Assembly: GCA_021780315.1 (NCBI GenBank)
Contig: JAJXYY010000030.1
Location: 1 to 64,000 of the forward strand
Length of the DNA stretch: 64,000 nucleotides
Direction of reading: 5' to 3'
DNA from: Acidobacteriota bacterium
GTDB taxonomy: Bacteria; Acidobacteriota; Terriglobia; Terriglobales; Acidobacteriaceae
Positions 27,424 through 35,957 of this stretch are shown here, in pieces. The position numbers were made by a program, and so were the translations under genes. The notes under the pieces were generated by a model that saw only the letters and a list, made by a program, of their open reading frames with translations, was not told where the DNA came from and did no database searches. Each line of letters opens with the position of its first letter. The first letter of the stretch is position 1.

Positions 27424-29259
27424 CTACGGCAGGTAGTAGCGGAAGCTCGTGAACACCATGTTGTTGGTGCCCTTCGGAGCCGCCACTGCGCCACCCGTCA
27501 AGCCGCCGTTGCCAGCCCACGCGCCACGCTGCAGATAGCTATACATCAGCTCATACTGCACCTTGCCCTTGGGGCCCTGGTAGAAGCGGTAGATGTAGCC
27601 CAGCGAACCTTCCGTTACCACGCGAGTCGCCGCGCCGCAGCTTCCAGCAGCAGTGTACGGAGGTGCGCCGGCAAAGCCGTTACCCGCCGTACCCGGCAGA
27701 CCTTCCGTGTTGCAACCCGTGTTGTTCAGCGTAATCGGCGCATAGCCAACCAGCTTCCCGGCAGCATTCAGGTAGGTCGTGCGCTGGATGTACTCGGAAC
27801 CCGCATACGCCAGCAGGTCCAGCTTCTTCGTCGGATGTGCTTCCAACGAGAACAGGCCCTGGTACGAGCGCAAAGGCTCCAGCGTGCCATCCGGATGAAC
27901 CGTCGTATCCGGCAGACCAACCGTGCCATAACGGCCAACACCATCGCCAGCCATCACGTGCACACCGAGATCAACATACTTGCTCGGAGAAACCCGGATG
28001 TTGCCAATCACGCCGCCGCCAACCTTGGTGTTGTTCGTCGCACCAGCAGCACTGGGCGTCGTCGCAGACTGGTTCGGGTAGTAACGATCACGGAAGAAGC
28101 TCGCAACGCCACCAACTTCGATGTGCGCATGCTTCGGATCGAACGCAACCTTCGCAATAATGTCAGGCGAAACGTTGTTCGTGTAGTTCGTCGTCGGGTT
28201 CAGCAGGCCACCAGGGTTACCCGCGCCGCCGATAAAGAAGTTGTTCGGTGCATTTGCAGCCGCAAACGTCGTCTGCGAACCTTCCAAAGCCACCGCAACC
28301 GTAGTCAGGCTGCCCAGCTTCTGCTGCGCGCGAACACCATACTGACGTGCCCAGCTGAAACCCACGTGGTACTGAGGGTCAATCGTCTGTGGCAGGTTCT
28401 CCGTACGGGCATCCGTTCCAACCTTCGTCTCCGTCACCAACGACCACATCTGGCCGCCTGTGAACTTGAAGCCGCTGTCGGTCGCAACCTGACCCCAGAT
28501 CTGACGCTGACGCAAAGGATAGCTGTTGCTCTCGTTGTTGTTGCTCGAAACACCGGCGTTCAGGAAGTCGGCCTCAAAGTAGCCCGAGTACTTGAACATC
28601 CCGTTCTTGGCTTCAATCAATCCACCCAGACGGCTCTGACGACCCGTCGCATTGAACTCGCTCACATGGGCATTGCCCGCATTCATGAACGGAGTCGCGC
28701 CAAATGGCGTATTGATGTCCGAGTTCAGAGAGCGAGTACGGTAAACAGATTCAGCCGCGAAGAACGCAACCGGCGTAATCGTCACACCCTTGTAGTGAAT
28801 CGCCAGCGGAGACTCGAATTTGTCCGTCAAATCCTTCTTCGCATCGCTGATCGTCTGCGCCAGACCCGTGTTCGCAGCTTTCAAGTCCGTCACTGTGCTG
28901 TTCAACGTCGTCACCGCTTCAGTGTTGGCCTGCACGCTCGAGCTCACGCTCTGGGCCTGAGCCGTAGCAGCCGCTGCCGTCGCATTCGCAGCCTGCGCAT
29001 CCTGAGCCGTCGCCGCCAGCTTCGCATCCTTATCGGCAATCTGCGACTTCAGGCTGTTGATCTGAGCCTGCTGGCTCTGCATCTCTTCCCGCAGCTCGCG
29101 AATCTGCCGCTCCGTCGCCGACTCAACCGGTGCCTTCTTGGCAACCGCCTTCTTCGTCGTCTTCTTCGCCGGCGTAGCCGTCGAACTGGTTTGCGCTGGC
29201 ACCGATATGGCTGAAATCACCAGTATCGCCGCCAGAGTCGCTTGTAATTGCTTCGTCAT
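27424..29259 (-). CDS. Outer-membrane porin with N-terminal coiled coil
   Basis: 611 residues. Signal peptide (to 'SVPAQ'), a Lys/Ala/Thr-rich linker ('KKTTKKAVAKKAPVE'), a coiled coil (about 55-95, 'REEMQSQQAQINSLKSQ') and Ala-rich helix, then a large beta-barrel ending in aromatic 'FRYYLP'. The coiled coil after the signal peptide recalls porins that tether to peptidoglycan. Start at the second Met (29259), which has GAGGA just upstream. Codon use is less extreme than its neighbours, as for an abundant protein. Substrate unknown; sugar-acid uptake would fit the block to the left. Confidence 0.8.
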   Translation of the reverse strand: MTKQLQATLAAILVISAISVPAQTSSTATPAKKTTKKAVAKKAPVESATERQIRELREEMQSQQAQINSLKSQIADKDAKLAATAQDAQAANATAAAATAQAQSVSSSVQANTEAVTTLNSTVTDLKAANTGLAQTISDAKKDLTDKFESPLAIHYKGVTITPVAFFAAESVYRTRSLNSDINTPFGATPFMNAGNAHVSEFNATGRQSRLGGLIEAKNGMFKYSGYFEADFLNAGVSSNNNESNSYPLRQRQIWGQVATDSGFKFTGGQMWSLVTETKVGTDARTENLPQTIDPQYHVGFSWARQYGVRAQQKLGSLTTVAVALEGSQTTFAAANAPNNFFIGGAGNPGGLLNPTTNYTNNVSPDIIAKVAFDPKHAHIEVGGVASFFRDRYYPNQSATTPSAAGATNNTKVGGGVIGNIRVSPSKYVDLGVHVMAGDGVGRYGTVGLPDTTVHPDGTLEPLRSYQGLFSLEAHPTKKLDLLAYAGSEYIQRTTYLNAAGKLVGYAPITLNNTGCNTEGLPGTAGNGFAGAPPYTAAGSCGAATRVVTEGSLGYIYRFYQGPKGKVQYELMYSYLQRGAWAGNGGLTGGAVAAPKGTNNMVFTSFRYYLP

Positions 29260-29519
29260 GGATCCTCGCAAAATAGTAGAAAGGCCAAGGACGTAACAGA
29301 ACGCAACATGACCCCTTTCAGGCCACGTTCACACTCTTCCTTTGCTCTTTGTCATCAATCCTCGCAGCCTTTTGTTAACAAACCTGCGCAGATAGATGAA
29401 CGGATGATGAATTTCAGCCAAAATATCCATCCACCTTCCAATCCCACCCGTTTTCGTTCATCCCATCCCCCACCCTCTCCCGCTCCAACTTTCTCGCCAT
29501 TTCATATACCGTTATCCCC

Positions 29520-31646
29520 ATGCCTCTCTCCCGTCCCGGCCTCCTGCTGCTTCTCCTCGCCACCGCCCTCGCCCCTGCCGCCGCCCAATCCCTGCAGCTC
29601 ATCCCCGTCCCCCGGGAACTCCACGCCGTCGGAACCCAGCCCCTCACCGCCGGCATCGACATCGCCTGCGCCGCACCCTGCGCTCCCGAAGATCTCTTCG
29701 CCATCGAAGACCTCAAAGCCACCCTCACCACCCGTGGCATCGTCATCAATCCCGCCGCACCCGTCCATATCCTCGTCACCCGCTTCGGCACTCCCCTCGC
29801 CAACTCCATCTACTCCGAATCCCTCACCCCCACAGCCTCCACCCCAGCCACCCCGCCACCCGAATTCAAGCCCGAGGGCTACAGCATCGTCCCCGACAGT
29901 AAAGGCATCGCCCTCACTGCCGTCACCGCCTCCGGTGTCTTCTACGCCCTCCAAACCGTCAAGCAGCTCATCGAAGGCTCCGGCCCCGCCGCCATCCTCC
30001 ACACCGCCACCATCCGCGACTGGCCCGCTCTGGCCTACCGTGGTCTCTCCGACGACCTCTCCCGCGGCCCCATCCCCACCCTCGAATTCCAGAAAAAAAT
30101 CATCCGCACCCTCGCCGCCTACAAAGTCAACATCTACTCCCCCTACTTCGAAAACACCATGCAGTACTCCAGCATCCCCCTCATGGCGCCCCCCGGCGGC
30201 ACATTCACCCAGGCCCAGGCCCGCGAACTCATCGCCTACGCCGCCCCCTACCACGTCACCATCCTCCCCCAGCAGGAAGCCTTCGGCCACCTCCACTATC
30301 TTCTCAACTGGGAGCAGTACTCCCCCATCGCCGAAACCCCGCACGGACACGTCTTCGCCCCCGCCCAGCCCCAATCCCTCCAGCTCACCCACTCCATGTT
30401 CTCCGAGCTCGCCGCCGTCTACCCCAGCCCCTTCCTCCACATCGGTGCCGACGAGACCGTAGACCTCGGCAAAGGTCAAACCAAAGCCGCCGTAGACACC
30501 CAGGGCCTCGGCCCCGTCTACCTCGACTTCCTCCAGAAGATCGTCACCGACCTCCAACCCCTCCACCGCAAGCTCCTCTTCTGGGGAGACATCGCCATGC
30601 ACGACCCCGACCTCGTCAAGCAACTCCCCCCAGCCTTCAAGCAAGCCACCATCGCCGTCGCATGGGAGTACAACCCCCAGCCCAAAGGCTTCGCCCGCTG
30701 GATCACCCCCTTCACCGACGCCCACATCGAAACCTGGATCGCCTCCGGAATCAACAACTGGTCACGCGTCTATCCCAACTGGAACAACGCCCTCGCCAAC
30801 ATCCAGCAGTTCACCGCTCAAGGCGAAGCCTTGGGAGCCACCGGACAGCTCAACACCATCTGGAACGACGACGGAGAAACCATCGCCAGCTCCAACTGGT
30901 ACGGCATCCTCTTCGGGGCCGAAGCCGCCTGGCACAAAGGCGAAGCCTCCATCCCCGCATTCCAGTCCTCCTACGCCGCAGTCTTCCACGGAGACCTCTC
31001 CGGCAAAATCGACGAAGCCCAGCGCGAACTCATGGCCGCCCACCAACTCCTCCACGACTCCCCCCTCAAAGTCGACGCCTCCGACCTCGCCTATTGGGTC
31101 GATCCATGGTCCCCCGACGGCCAGCATCAGGCCGCCCTCATCCGCCCCATCCTCGCCGACCTCCGCCTCCACGCCGAGCGCGCCATCACCCTCACCGCCC
31201 AGGCCCGCGCCGCCAACCCCAACCTCCGCGAGACCGACGCCCTCGACGCCCTCGACCTCGGCGCCCGCCGCATCGACCTCATCGGCCTCAAATACCAGCT
31301 CACCGACGAGATCGCCGCCAGCTACGCCCACGCCGTCTCGCTCCAGTCCTCCCGAAAAAAAGAAGACCGCGAAGAGGTCTACCGCGAACTCAACGACATC
31401 AACTCCCCCAACGGTAAACTCCAGGACCTCCGCAACAACTACGCCCTCCAGCGCGACCTCTACGAGGACCTCTGGCTCCGCACCGATCGCCCCTACTTCC
31501 TCCGCAACAACCTCGAACGCTTCGACTTCACCATCCAGCTCTGGCTCGCCCGCATCGACAAACTCCGCTCCGCCCAGCGCCAGTACGCCCAGTCCCAAAC
31601 CCTCCCCACCGCCACCGACCTCGGCATCCCCATCCCCCCCAAATAA
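29520..31646 (+). CDS. GH20 beta-N-acetylhexosaminidase, exported
   Basis: 708 residues with an N-terminal Leu/Ala-rich signal peptide (to 'APAAAQ'). A GH20 N-terminal domain (about 25-165) precedes the barrel, which contains the catalytic pair Asp311-Glu312 ('HIGADE') of substrate-assisted GH20 enzymes, and Trp-containing substrate motifs such as 'NTIWNDDGE'. It would release terminal GlcNAc from chitin oligomers, glycans or muropeptides in the periplasm. A long helical C-terminal extension (about 500-690) is beyond the core fold. Followed by nagA 230 bases downstream. Confidence 0.88.
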   Translation: MPLSRPGLLLLLLATALAPAAAQSLQLIPVPRELHAVGTQPLTAGIDIACAAPCAPEDLFAIEDLKATLTTRGIVINPAAPVHILVTRFGTPLANSIYSESLTPTASTPATPPPEFKPEGYSIVPDSKGIALTAVTASGVFYALQTVKQLIEGSGPAAILHTATIRDWPALAYRGLSDDLSRGPIPTLEFQKKIIRTLAAYKVNIYSPYFENTMQYSSIPLMAPPGGTFTQAQARELIAYAAPYHVTILPQQEAFGHLHYLLNWEQYSPIAETPHGHVFAPAQPQSLQLTHSMFSELAAVYPSPFLHIGADETVDLGKGQTKAAVDTQGLGPVYLDFLQKIVTDLQPLHRKLLFWGDIAMHDPDLVKQLPPAFKQATIAVAWEYNPQPKGFARWITPFTDAHIETWIASGINNWSRVYPNWNNALANIQQFTAQGEALGATGQLNTIWNDDGETIASSNWYGILFGAEAAWHKGEASIPAFQSSYAAVFHGDLSGKIDEAQRELMAAHQLLHDSPLKVDASDLAYWVDPWSPDGQHQAALIRPILADLRLHAERAITLTAQARAANPNLRETDALDALDLGARRIDLIGLKYQLTDEIAASYAHAVSLQSSRKKEDREEVYRELNDINSPNGKLQDLRNNYALQRDLYEDLWLRTDRPYFLRNNLERFDFTIQLWLARIDKLRSAQRQYAQSQTLPTATDLGIPIPPK

Positions 31647-31664
31647 CCCGGGGTGCCGGGTGCC

Positions 31665-31798
31665 GGGTGCCCCATGTCTCGCCTCTGAGACATGGGAGTG
31701 TAAAAAGCCCGGGTGCCCCATGTCTCGCCTCTGAGACATGGGAATGTAAAAAGCCGGGGTGCCCCATGTCTCGCCTCTGAGACATGGGAATGTAAAAC
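31665..31798. repeat. Family A repeats, three tandem copies
   Basis: Copies at about 31665-31706, 31709-31752 and 31756-31798. Each reads GGGTGCCCCATGTCTC-GCCTCT-GAGACATGGG followed by AATGTAAAA; the stem CCCATGTCTC/GAGACATGGG is perfect over 10 bp. They fill most of the gap between the hexosaminidase and nagA genes. Confidence 0.9.
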
Positions 31799-31876
31799 TC
31801 CCAACGACCTAACCTCCCACCTCCAAATACCTCGGAATATAAAAACGCAAACCACCGCGCGTACACTACTTCAGTC

Positions 31877-33031
31877 ATGCAAACCCTCACCGCCCGACGC
31901 CTCCTCACTCCGCACGGACACCTCGACCACCCCGTCATCACCCTCACCACCGACGGCCTCATCGCCGACATCTCCTCCGACCCCACCATCCGCTCCGAAG
32001 ACACCCTCACCGCCACCTTCCTCGACATCCACACCCACGGCTGCGCCAACCACGACGTCATGCAAGCCACCCCCAGCGGCTTCCAGACCATCCACGCCTT
32101 CCTCGCCACCAAAGGCGTTGGCCGTTATCTCCCCACCACCGTCACCGCCCCCATCGACCCCACCCTCCGCGCCCTCGAACGCATCGCCAACGCCATCGAA
32201 TCCCCCTCCACCCCCGGCCACGCCACCCCCATCGGCATCCACCTCGAAGGCCCCTTCATCTCCCATGCCAAACGCGGAGTCCATCCTCCCGCCAACATCC
32301 AGCCCCCCAGCATCGAACTCTTCCAGCGCTTCCAGCAAGCCGCCCGTGGCCACATCCGCCTCATCACCATCGCCCCCGAAGTACGTGGTGCCCACGGAGA
32401 AGCAGACGCCCTCGACCTCATCCAATACGCCACCCAATCAGGCACCCGCGTCTCCCTTGGCCACTCCAACGCCACCGCGCCCGAAACCCTCGCCGCCATC
32501 GCCGCCGGAGCCACCTCCGCCACCCACACCTTCAACGCCATGCGCCCCCTCGACCACCGTCACCCCGGCATCCTCGGCACCGTCCTCGACAACGATGCAC
32601 TCTTCGCCGAACTCATCTGCGACGGCATCCACGTCGCCCCAGAACTCATCCGCCTCTGGCTCCGCACCAAGGGCCCGGACCGCGCCATCCTCGTCACCGA
32701 CAGCATCTCCGCCACCGGCATGCCCGATGGCACCTACGCCCTCGGCAACCTCACCGTACAGGTCGCCAACCACACCTGCCTCCTCGTCGAAAACGGCAGC
32801 CCCACCCCAACCCTCGCCGGCTCCGTCCTCACCATGGACCGCGCCGTTGCCAACCTCCAGCACTACACCGGAGCCACTCTCGCCACCGCCATCCACCTCG
32901 CCAGCCACAACCCCGCCACTCTCCTCGGCCTCCCCACCAACCTCGCCGCCGGCCAGCCCGCCAACTTCAACCGCTTCTCCCCCCACGGCCACCTCCTCTC
33001 CACCATCCTCCAGGGCCAACCCACCAACTAA
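31877..33031 (+). CDS. nagA: N-acetylglucosamine-6-phosphate deacetylase NagA
   Basis: 384 residues of the amidohydrolase superfamily. 'DIHTHGCANHDVM' near residue 52, 'GIHLEGPFISHAKRGVHPP' with the metal-binding Glu, 'SLGHSNATA', 'THTFNAMRPL' and the catalytic Asp region 'LVTDSISATG' are all classic NagA motifs. Makes glucosamine-6-phosphate and acetate from GlcNAc-6-phosphate. Together with the hexosaminidase upstream and the BadF-type kinase downstream it forms a GlcNAc release-phosphorylation-deacetylation path. No nagB is in the window. Confidence 0.93.
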   Translation: MQTLTARRLLTPHGHLDHPVITLTTDGLIADISSDPTIRSEDTLTATFLDIHTHGCANHDVMQATPSGFQTIHAFLATKGVGRYLPTTVTAPIDPTLRALERIANAIESPSTPGHATPIGIHLEGPFISHAKRGVHPPANIQPPSIELFQRFQQAARGHIRLITIAPEVRGAHGEADALDLIQYATQSGTRVSLGHSNATAPETLAAIAAGATSATHTFNAMRPLDHRHPGILGTVLDNDALFAELICDGIHVAPELIRLWLRTKGPDRAILVTDSISATGMPDGTYALGNLTVQVANHTCLLVENGSPTPTLAGSVLTMDRAVANLQHYTGATLATAIHLASHNPATLLGLPTNLAAGQPANFNRFSPHGHLLSTILQGQPTN

Positions 33032-33076
33032 CCCCAACCACCACCAAGTCCCACCACAACTCCCACCACAACTCTC

Positions 33077-33138
33077 TGGGTGCCCCATTCATGCAGTCTC
33101 ACCGCATGAGTGGGCATCGGGCAAAGCCCGACCGCTCT
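33077..33138. repeat. Family A two-hairpin repeat after nagA
   Basis: GGGTGCCCCAT opening, stem CCCATTCATGC/GCATGAGTGGG (one G-T wobble), then second hairpin CGGGC-AAA-GCCCG. The second hairpin differs in sequence from the copy at 17034 but keeps pairing. Confidence 0.85.
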
Positions 33139-33471
33139 CCCATCCTAACCACCAAATCTTCGCAAAATCCCCTGTCAACCCCCATCCCCTCCTAACCCCA
33201 ACAAAATCAACCCAATCCCCCTGAACAATCCACCCCACCCAATCCGCTAAAATAGACTTAGACCCGAAACTGGCCCAGCGCATCACCGCTGGGCCATCTC
33301 ATTCAGAATCAAGACTTTACCAGTAACCCATTGCAACACAAGACTTTACGCCTGCACGCACCACCAAGTCCAAAGCTATTCCCTTTGCAATCAAGACTTT
33401 GCATCAAATAGCACCCCGGGGGGGGATACCCCCAAAGCAGCTCACGCAACCCAGGCCCAGCCGGAGAAGTC
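33139..33471. other. Non-coding leader of yegD with hairpin and CAAGACTTT repeats
   Basis: Holds a perfect 10-bp hairpin TGGCCCAGCG-CATCAC-CGCTGGGCCA (33271-33296), which could be a terminator lacking a clean T-run. It also holds three copies of (A/T)CAAGACTTTnC near 33309, 33337 and 33388, and a G-run palindromic stretch CCCCGGGGGGGGATACCCCC (33415-33434). No protein gene is evident. Confidence 0.5.
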
Positions 33472-34809
33472 ATGTCTCATCCACAAACCGCCATCGGCAT
33501 CGACTTCGGCACCACCAACAGCTCCGTCGCCCTCGCGCTCCCCAGCGGCCACGTCGAACTCGTCTCCTTCCCCACCGCCACCACCCCCACCCAATCCTCC
33601 CGCTCCGTCCTCTATCTCGAACAGCGCAAACAAGCCGGTCGCACGCAGATCAAAGGCTTCACCGGCCCCTCCGCCATCGAGCACTACCTCACCGCCGACC
33701 CCAAGGGCCGCCTCATCCAATCCCTCAAGTCCTACCTCCCCAGCCGCACCCTCACCGGAACCGAAGTCTTCGGCCGTCGCTACTCCGTCGAAGACCTCAT
33801 CTCCCGCATCCTCTCCGACCTCCGCCTCCACGCCGAACTTGCCCTCCAGCAGCCCATCCACCACGCCACCGTTGGCCGCCCCGTCCGCTTCGTCGGCTCC
33901 GAATCCGACGAGGATGACGCCTTCGCCCTCTCCCGCCTCGAAGCCGCCTTCCTCCACGCCGGCTTCCACTCCGTCACCTTCGAGCTCGAACCCATCGCCG
34001 CCGCCTACGCCTACGAGTCCACCCTCAGCCGCGACGAACTCATCCTCATCGGCGACTTCGGCGGCGGAACCAGCGACTTCTCCCTCGTCAACGTCGGCCC
34101 CTCCAGCCGCACCATCCCTCGCGCCCAGCGCATCCTCGGCAACTCCGGCCTCGGCCTCGCCGGAGACGCCTTCGACGCCCGCATCGTCCGCCATCTCGTC
34201 TCCCCAGCCCTGGGCTCCACCTCCTTCGAGCGCTCCTTCGCCCAGGCATCCGACCGCCCCGCCAACCTCATCCCCGCCGCCCCCGCCTGGATCTACGCCA
34301 ACCTCGAGCGCTGGCACTACCTCTCCTTCCTCAAAACCCGCAACGTCGCCGAAATCCTCAAATCCGCCCGCGCCCGCGCCGAACAGCCCGAAAAAATCGC
34401 CGCTCTCATCACCCTCATTGAAGAAGACCTCGGCTACCAACTCCATCAAGCCGTTCAACGCCTCAAAGTCGATCTCTCTCGCCACGAAACCGCCCACTTC
34501 CGCTTCCCCCAACTTGGGCTGGCAGGCAGCATGGAGATCGAACGCACCGTCTCCCGCTCCGACTTCGAACTCTGGATCGCCGACCAGCTCCAATCCATCG
34601 AATCCTGCGTCGACAACCTCCTCCAAACCACCGGCATCGCCCCCGCGCAAGTAGATCGCGTCTTCCTCACCGGAGGCACCAGCTTCGTCCCCGCCGTCCG
34701 CCGCATCTTCGAGTCCCGCTTCACCCCAGCCCGCGTCCGCACCGGCAACGAGTTCACCTCAGTAGCCCAGGGCCTCGCCCTCCGCGCCCTCGAATCCACC
34801 CCCGCCTGA
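33472..34809 (+). CDS. yegD: YegD-type Hsp70-family ATPase
   Basis: 445 residues, only the Hsp70/actin-like ATPase part without the substrate-binding domain, as in E. coli YegD. Phosphate-1 motif 'IGIDFGTTNSS' at the start, 'EPIAAAYAYES', phosphate-2 'GDFGGGTSDFS', and adenosine motif 'VFLTGGTSFVPAVRRIFE'. GGAGA precedes the ATG. Role of YegD is poorly defined; it is thought to act as a chaperone-like ATPase. No partner genes adjacent. Confidence 0.9.
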   Translation: MSHPQTAIGIDFGTTNSSVALALPSGHVELVSFPTATTPTQSSRSVLYLEQRKQAGRTQIKGFTGPSAIEHYLTADPKGRLIQSLKSYLPSRTLTGTEVFGRRYSVEDLISRILSDLRLHAELALQQPIHHATVGRPVRFVGSESDEDDAFALSRLEAAFLHAGFHSVTFELEPIAAAYAYESTLSRDELILIGDFGGGTSDFSLVNVGPSSRTIPRAQRILGNSGLGLAGDAFDARIVRHLVSPALGSTSFERSFAQASDRPANLIPAAPAWIYANLERWHYLSFLKTRNVAEILKSARARAEQPEKIAALITLIEEDLGYQLHQAVQRLKVDLSRHETAHFRFPQLGLAGSMEIERTVSRSDFELWIADQLQSIESCVDNLLQTTGIAPAQVDRVFLTGGTSFVPAVRRIFESRFTPARVRTGNEFTSVAQGLALRALESTPA

Positions 34810-34841
34810 CCACGAACCACAACGGATCGTGTTTCTTAGTT

Positions 34842-34875
34842 GTCATCCTTCGCGCAGCGGAGGACCTGCTGTTGC
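34842..34875. repeat. Family B hairpin repeat, copy 3
   Basis: GTCATCCTTCGCGCAGCGGAGGACCTGCTGTTGC, identical over its length to the copy at 22216. It lies between convergent yegD and the sugar kinase gene and runs into simple (TGTTGC/CCTTGC) repeats to about 34915. Confidence 0.8.
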
Positions 34876-34931
34876 TGTTGCCCTTGCTGTTGCTGTTGCC
34901 CTTGCCGTTACCGCCCTTACCCTCGCCCGCT

Positions 34932-35873
34932 CTACTGCCCACCCCTCGCCCGCCACAAAGCCCCAGCCAACGAATCCACCGCACCCGACAACACCCGCAC
35001 CGATGGAGCCGACTCCCGCAAAGCCTCCACCATCGCCTCCCGCACCGGAGCAATCTTCTCCAACACACTTCCCGTATACGCCAACCCCACCTCACCGCCC
35101 GCCCCACCAAACTCCACCAACTTCAACTCCACCAGCGCCACCTGCTCCGCCAACTCCGCTCCCGCCCGCGCCAGCACCGCACCCGCCAACTCATCGCCAC
35201 CCGCCGCACACTTCGCCACTACCGGAGCCAGCGCCGCAAAGTCCGGCCCCGGCTGTCCATTCCCCATCTCCACCAACTCCCCCAGCGACCCCGCGCCCCA
35301 CGCCTCCTCGATCGCCTCCAGCAATCCCGTCGGCACCCCACGATCCCGCGCCCACAACCCCGCCCGCACCGCCTCCAGCCCAATCCAGTACCCCGAACCC
35401 TCATCCCCCAGCACCGGCCCCCAACCACCCGCCCAGAACCGCACCATCTCCCCCGTCTCCCCATCCACCGTACGCCCCACCACATTCGACCCCGTACCCG
35501 AGATCACCAGCACCCCCCGCCCCCCCTCAAACGCCGCATCCAAAGCAATCTCTTCATCCCCACACAGCAACACCTCCCCACCCACCGCCTCCCCCAGCGT
35601 CCGCTCCGCCCACCCCCGCACTGCCGCAATCGAAAGCCCAGCCAGCCCCATGCAAGTACGCGAAATCTCCCCCAACCCCACCCCGGCCTGCTTCGAAACC
35701 TCCACCAGCAGACCGCGCAAACGCTCCGTCGCCTCCGCCTCCGACACCCGCATCAGCTTCACGCTCCCGCAACTCGCCCGCGCCAGCACCCGCGTCTCAT
35801 CTGCCAGCACGCACTCCGTCTTCGTCCCACCCGCATCCACCGCCAGAAAGTATGCCAAATCCCCATCCCCCAT
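34932..35873 (-). CDS. BadF/BadG-type N-acetylglucosamine kinase-like protein
   Basis: 313 residues of the BadF/BadG/BcrA/BcrD ATPase family. N-terminal phosphate motif 'AVDAGGTKTECVL', 'GLAGLS', second phosphate motif 'ISGTGSNVVGR' and 'GWGPVLGDEGSGYWIG', as in eukaryotic and bacterial GlcNAc kinases. Likely phosphorylates GlcNAc, or possibly MurNAc or glucosamine, delivering substrate to NagA. Divergent from the symporter-hydrolase-NamZ gene with 84 bases between starts. Its codons end nearly always in G, the mirror of C-ending + strand neighbours; the large + strand ORF across it is a shadow. Confidence 0.85.
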   Translation of the reverse strand: MGDGDLAYFLAVDAGGTKTECVLADETRVLARASCGSVKLMRVSEAEATERLRGLLVEVSKQAGVGLGEISRTCMGLAGLSIAAVRGWAERTLGEAVGGEVLLCGDEEIALDAAFEGGRGVLVISGTGSNVVGRTVDGETGEMVRFWAGGWGPVLGDEGSGYWIGLEAVRAGLWARDRGVPTGLLEAIEEAWGAGSLGELVEMGNGQPGPDFAALAPVVAKCAAGGDELAGAVLARAGAELAEQVALVELKLVEFGGAGGEVGLAYTGSVLEKIAPVREAMVEALRESAPSVRVLSGAVDSLAGALWRARGGQ

Positions 35874-35957
35874 ATCTCAAAACATCAAACCAACCCTAAG
35901 CCCGTTATCATAACCTTCACGAATCCCAGCCGTCAGCCAGCACTCAGGAGAGACGCA

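Noticed and set aside
27412-29214. 600-codon + strand ORF
   Set aside because: Antisense shadow of the porin gene; Arg-rich with no signal or domain.
31665-31798. Three regular repeats as a CRISPR array
   Set aside because: No unique spacers; the repeats are palindromic units nearly adjacent to each other and belong to dispersed family A.
34872-35957. N-terminal 360 codons of the 1,938-codon track ORF
   Set aside because: Antisense to the well-supported BadF-type kinase; the AGGAG-TTG start at 35958 is the better N-terminus.
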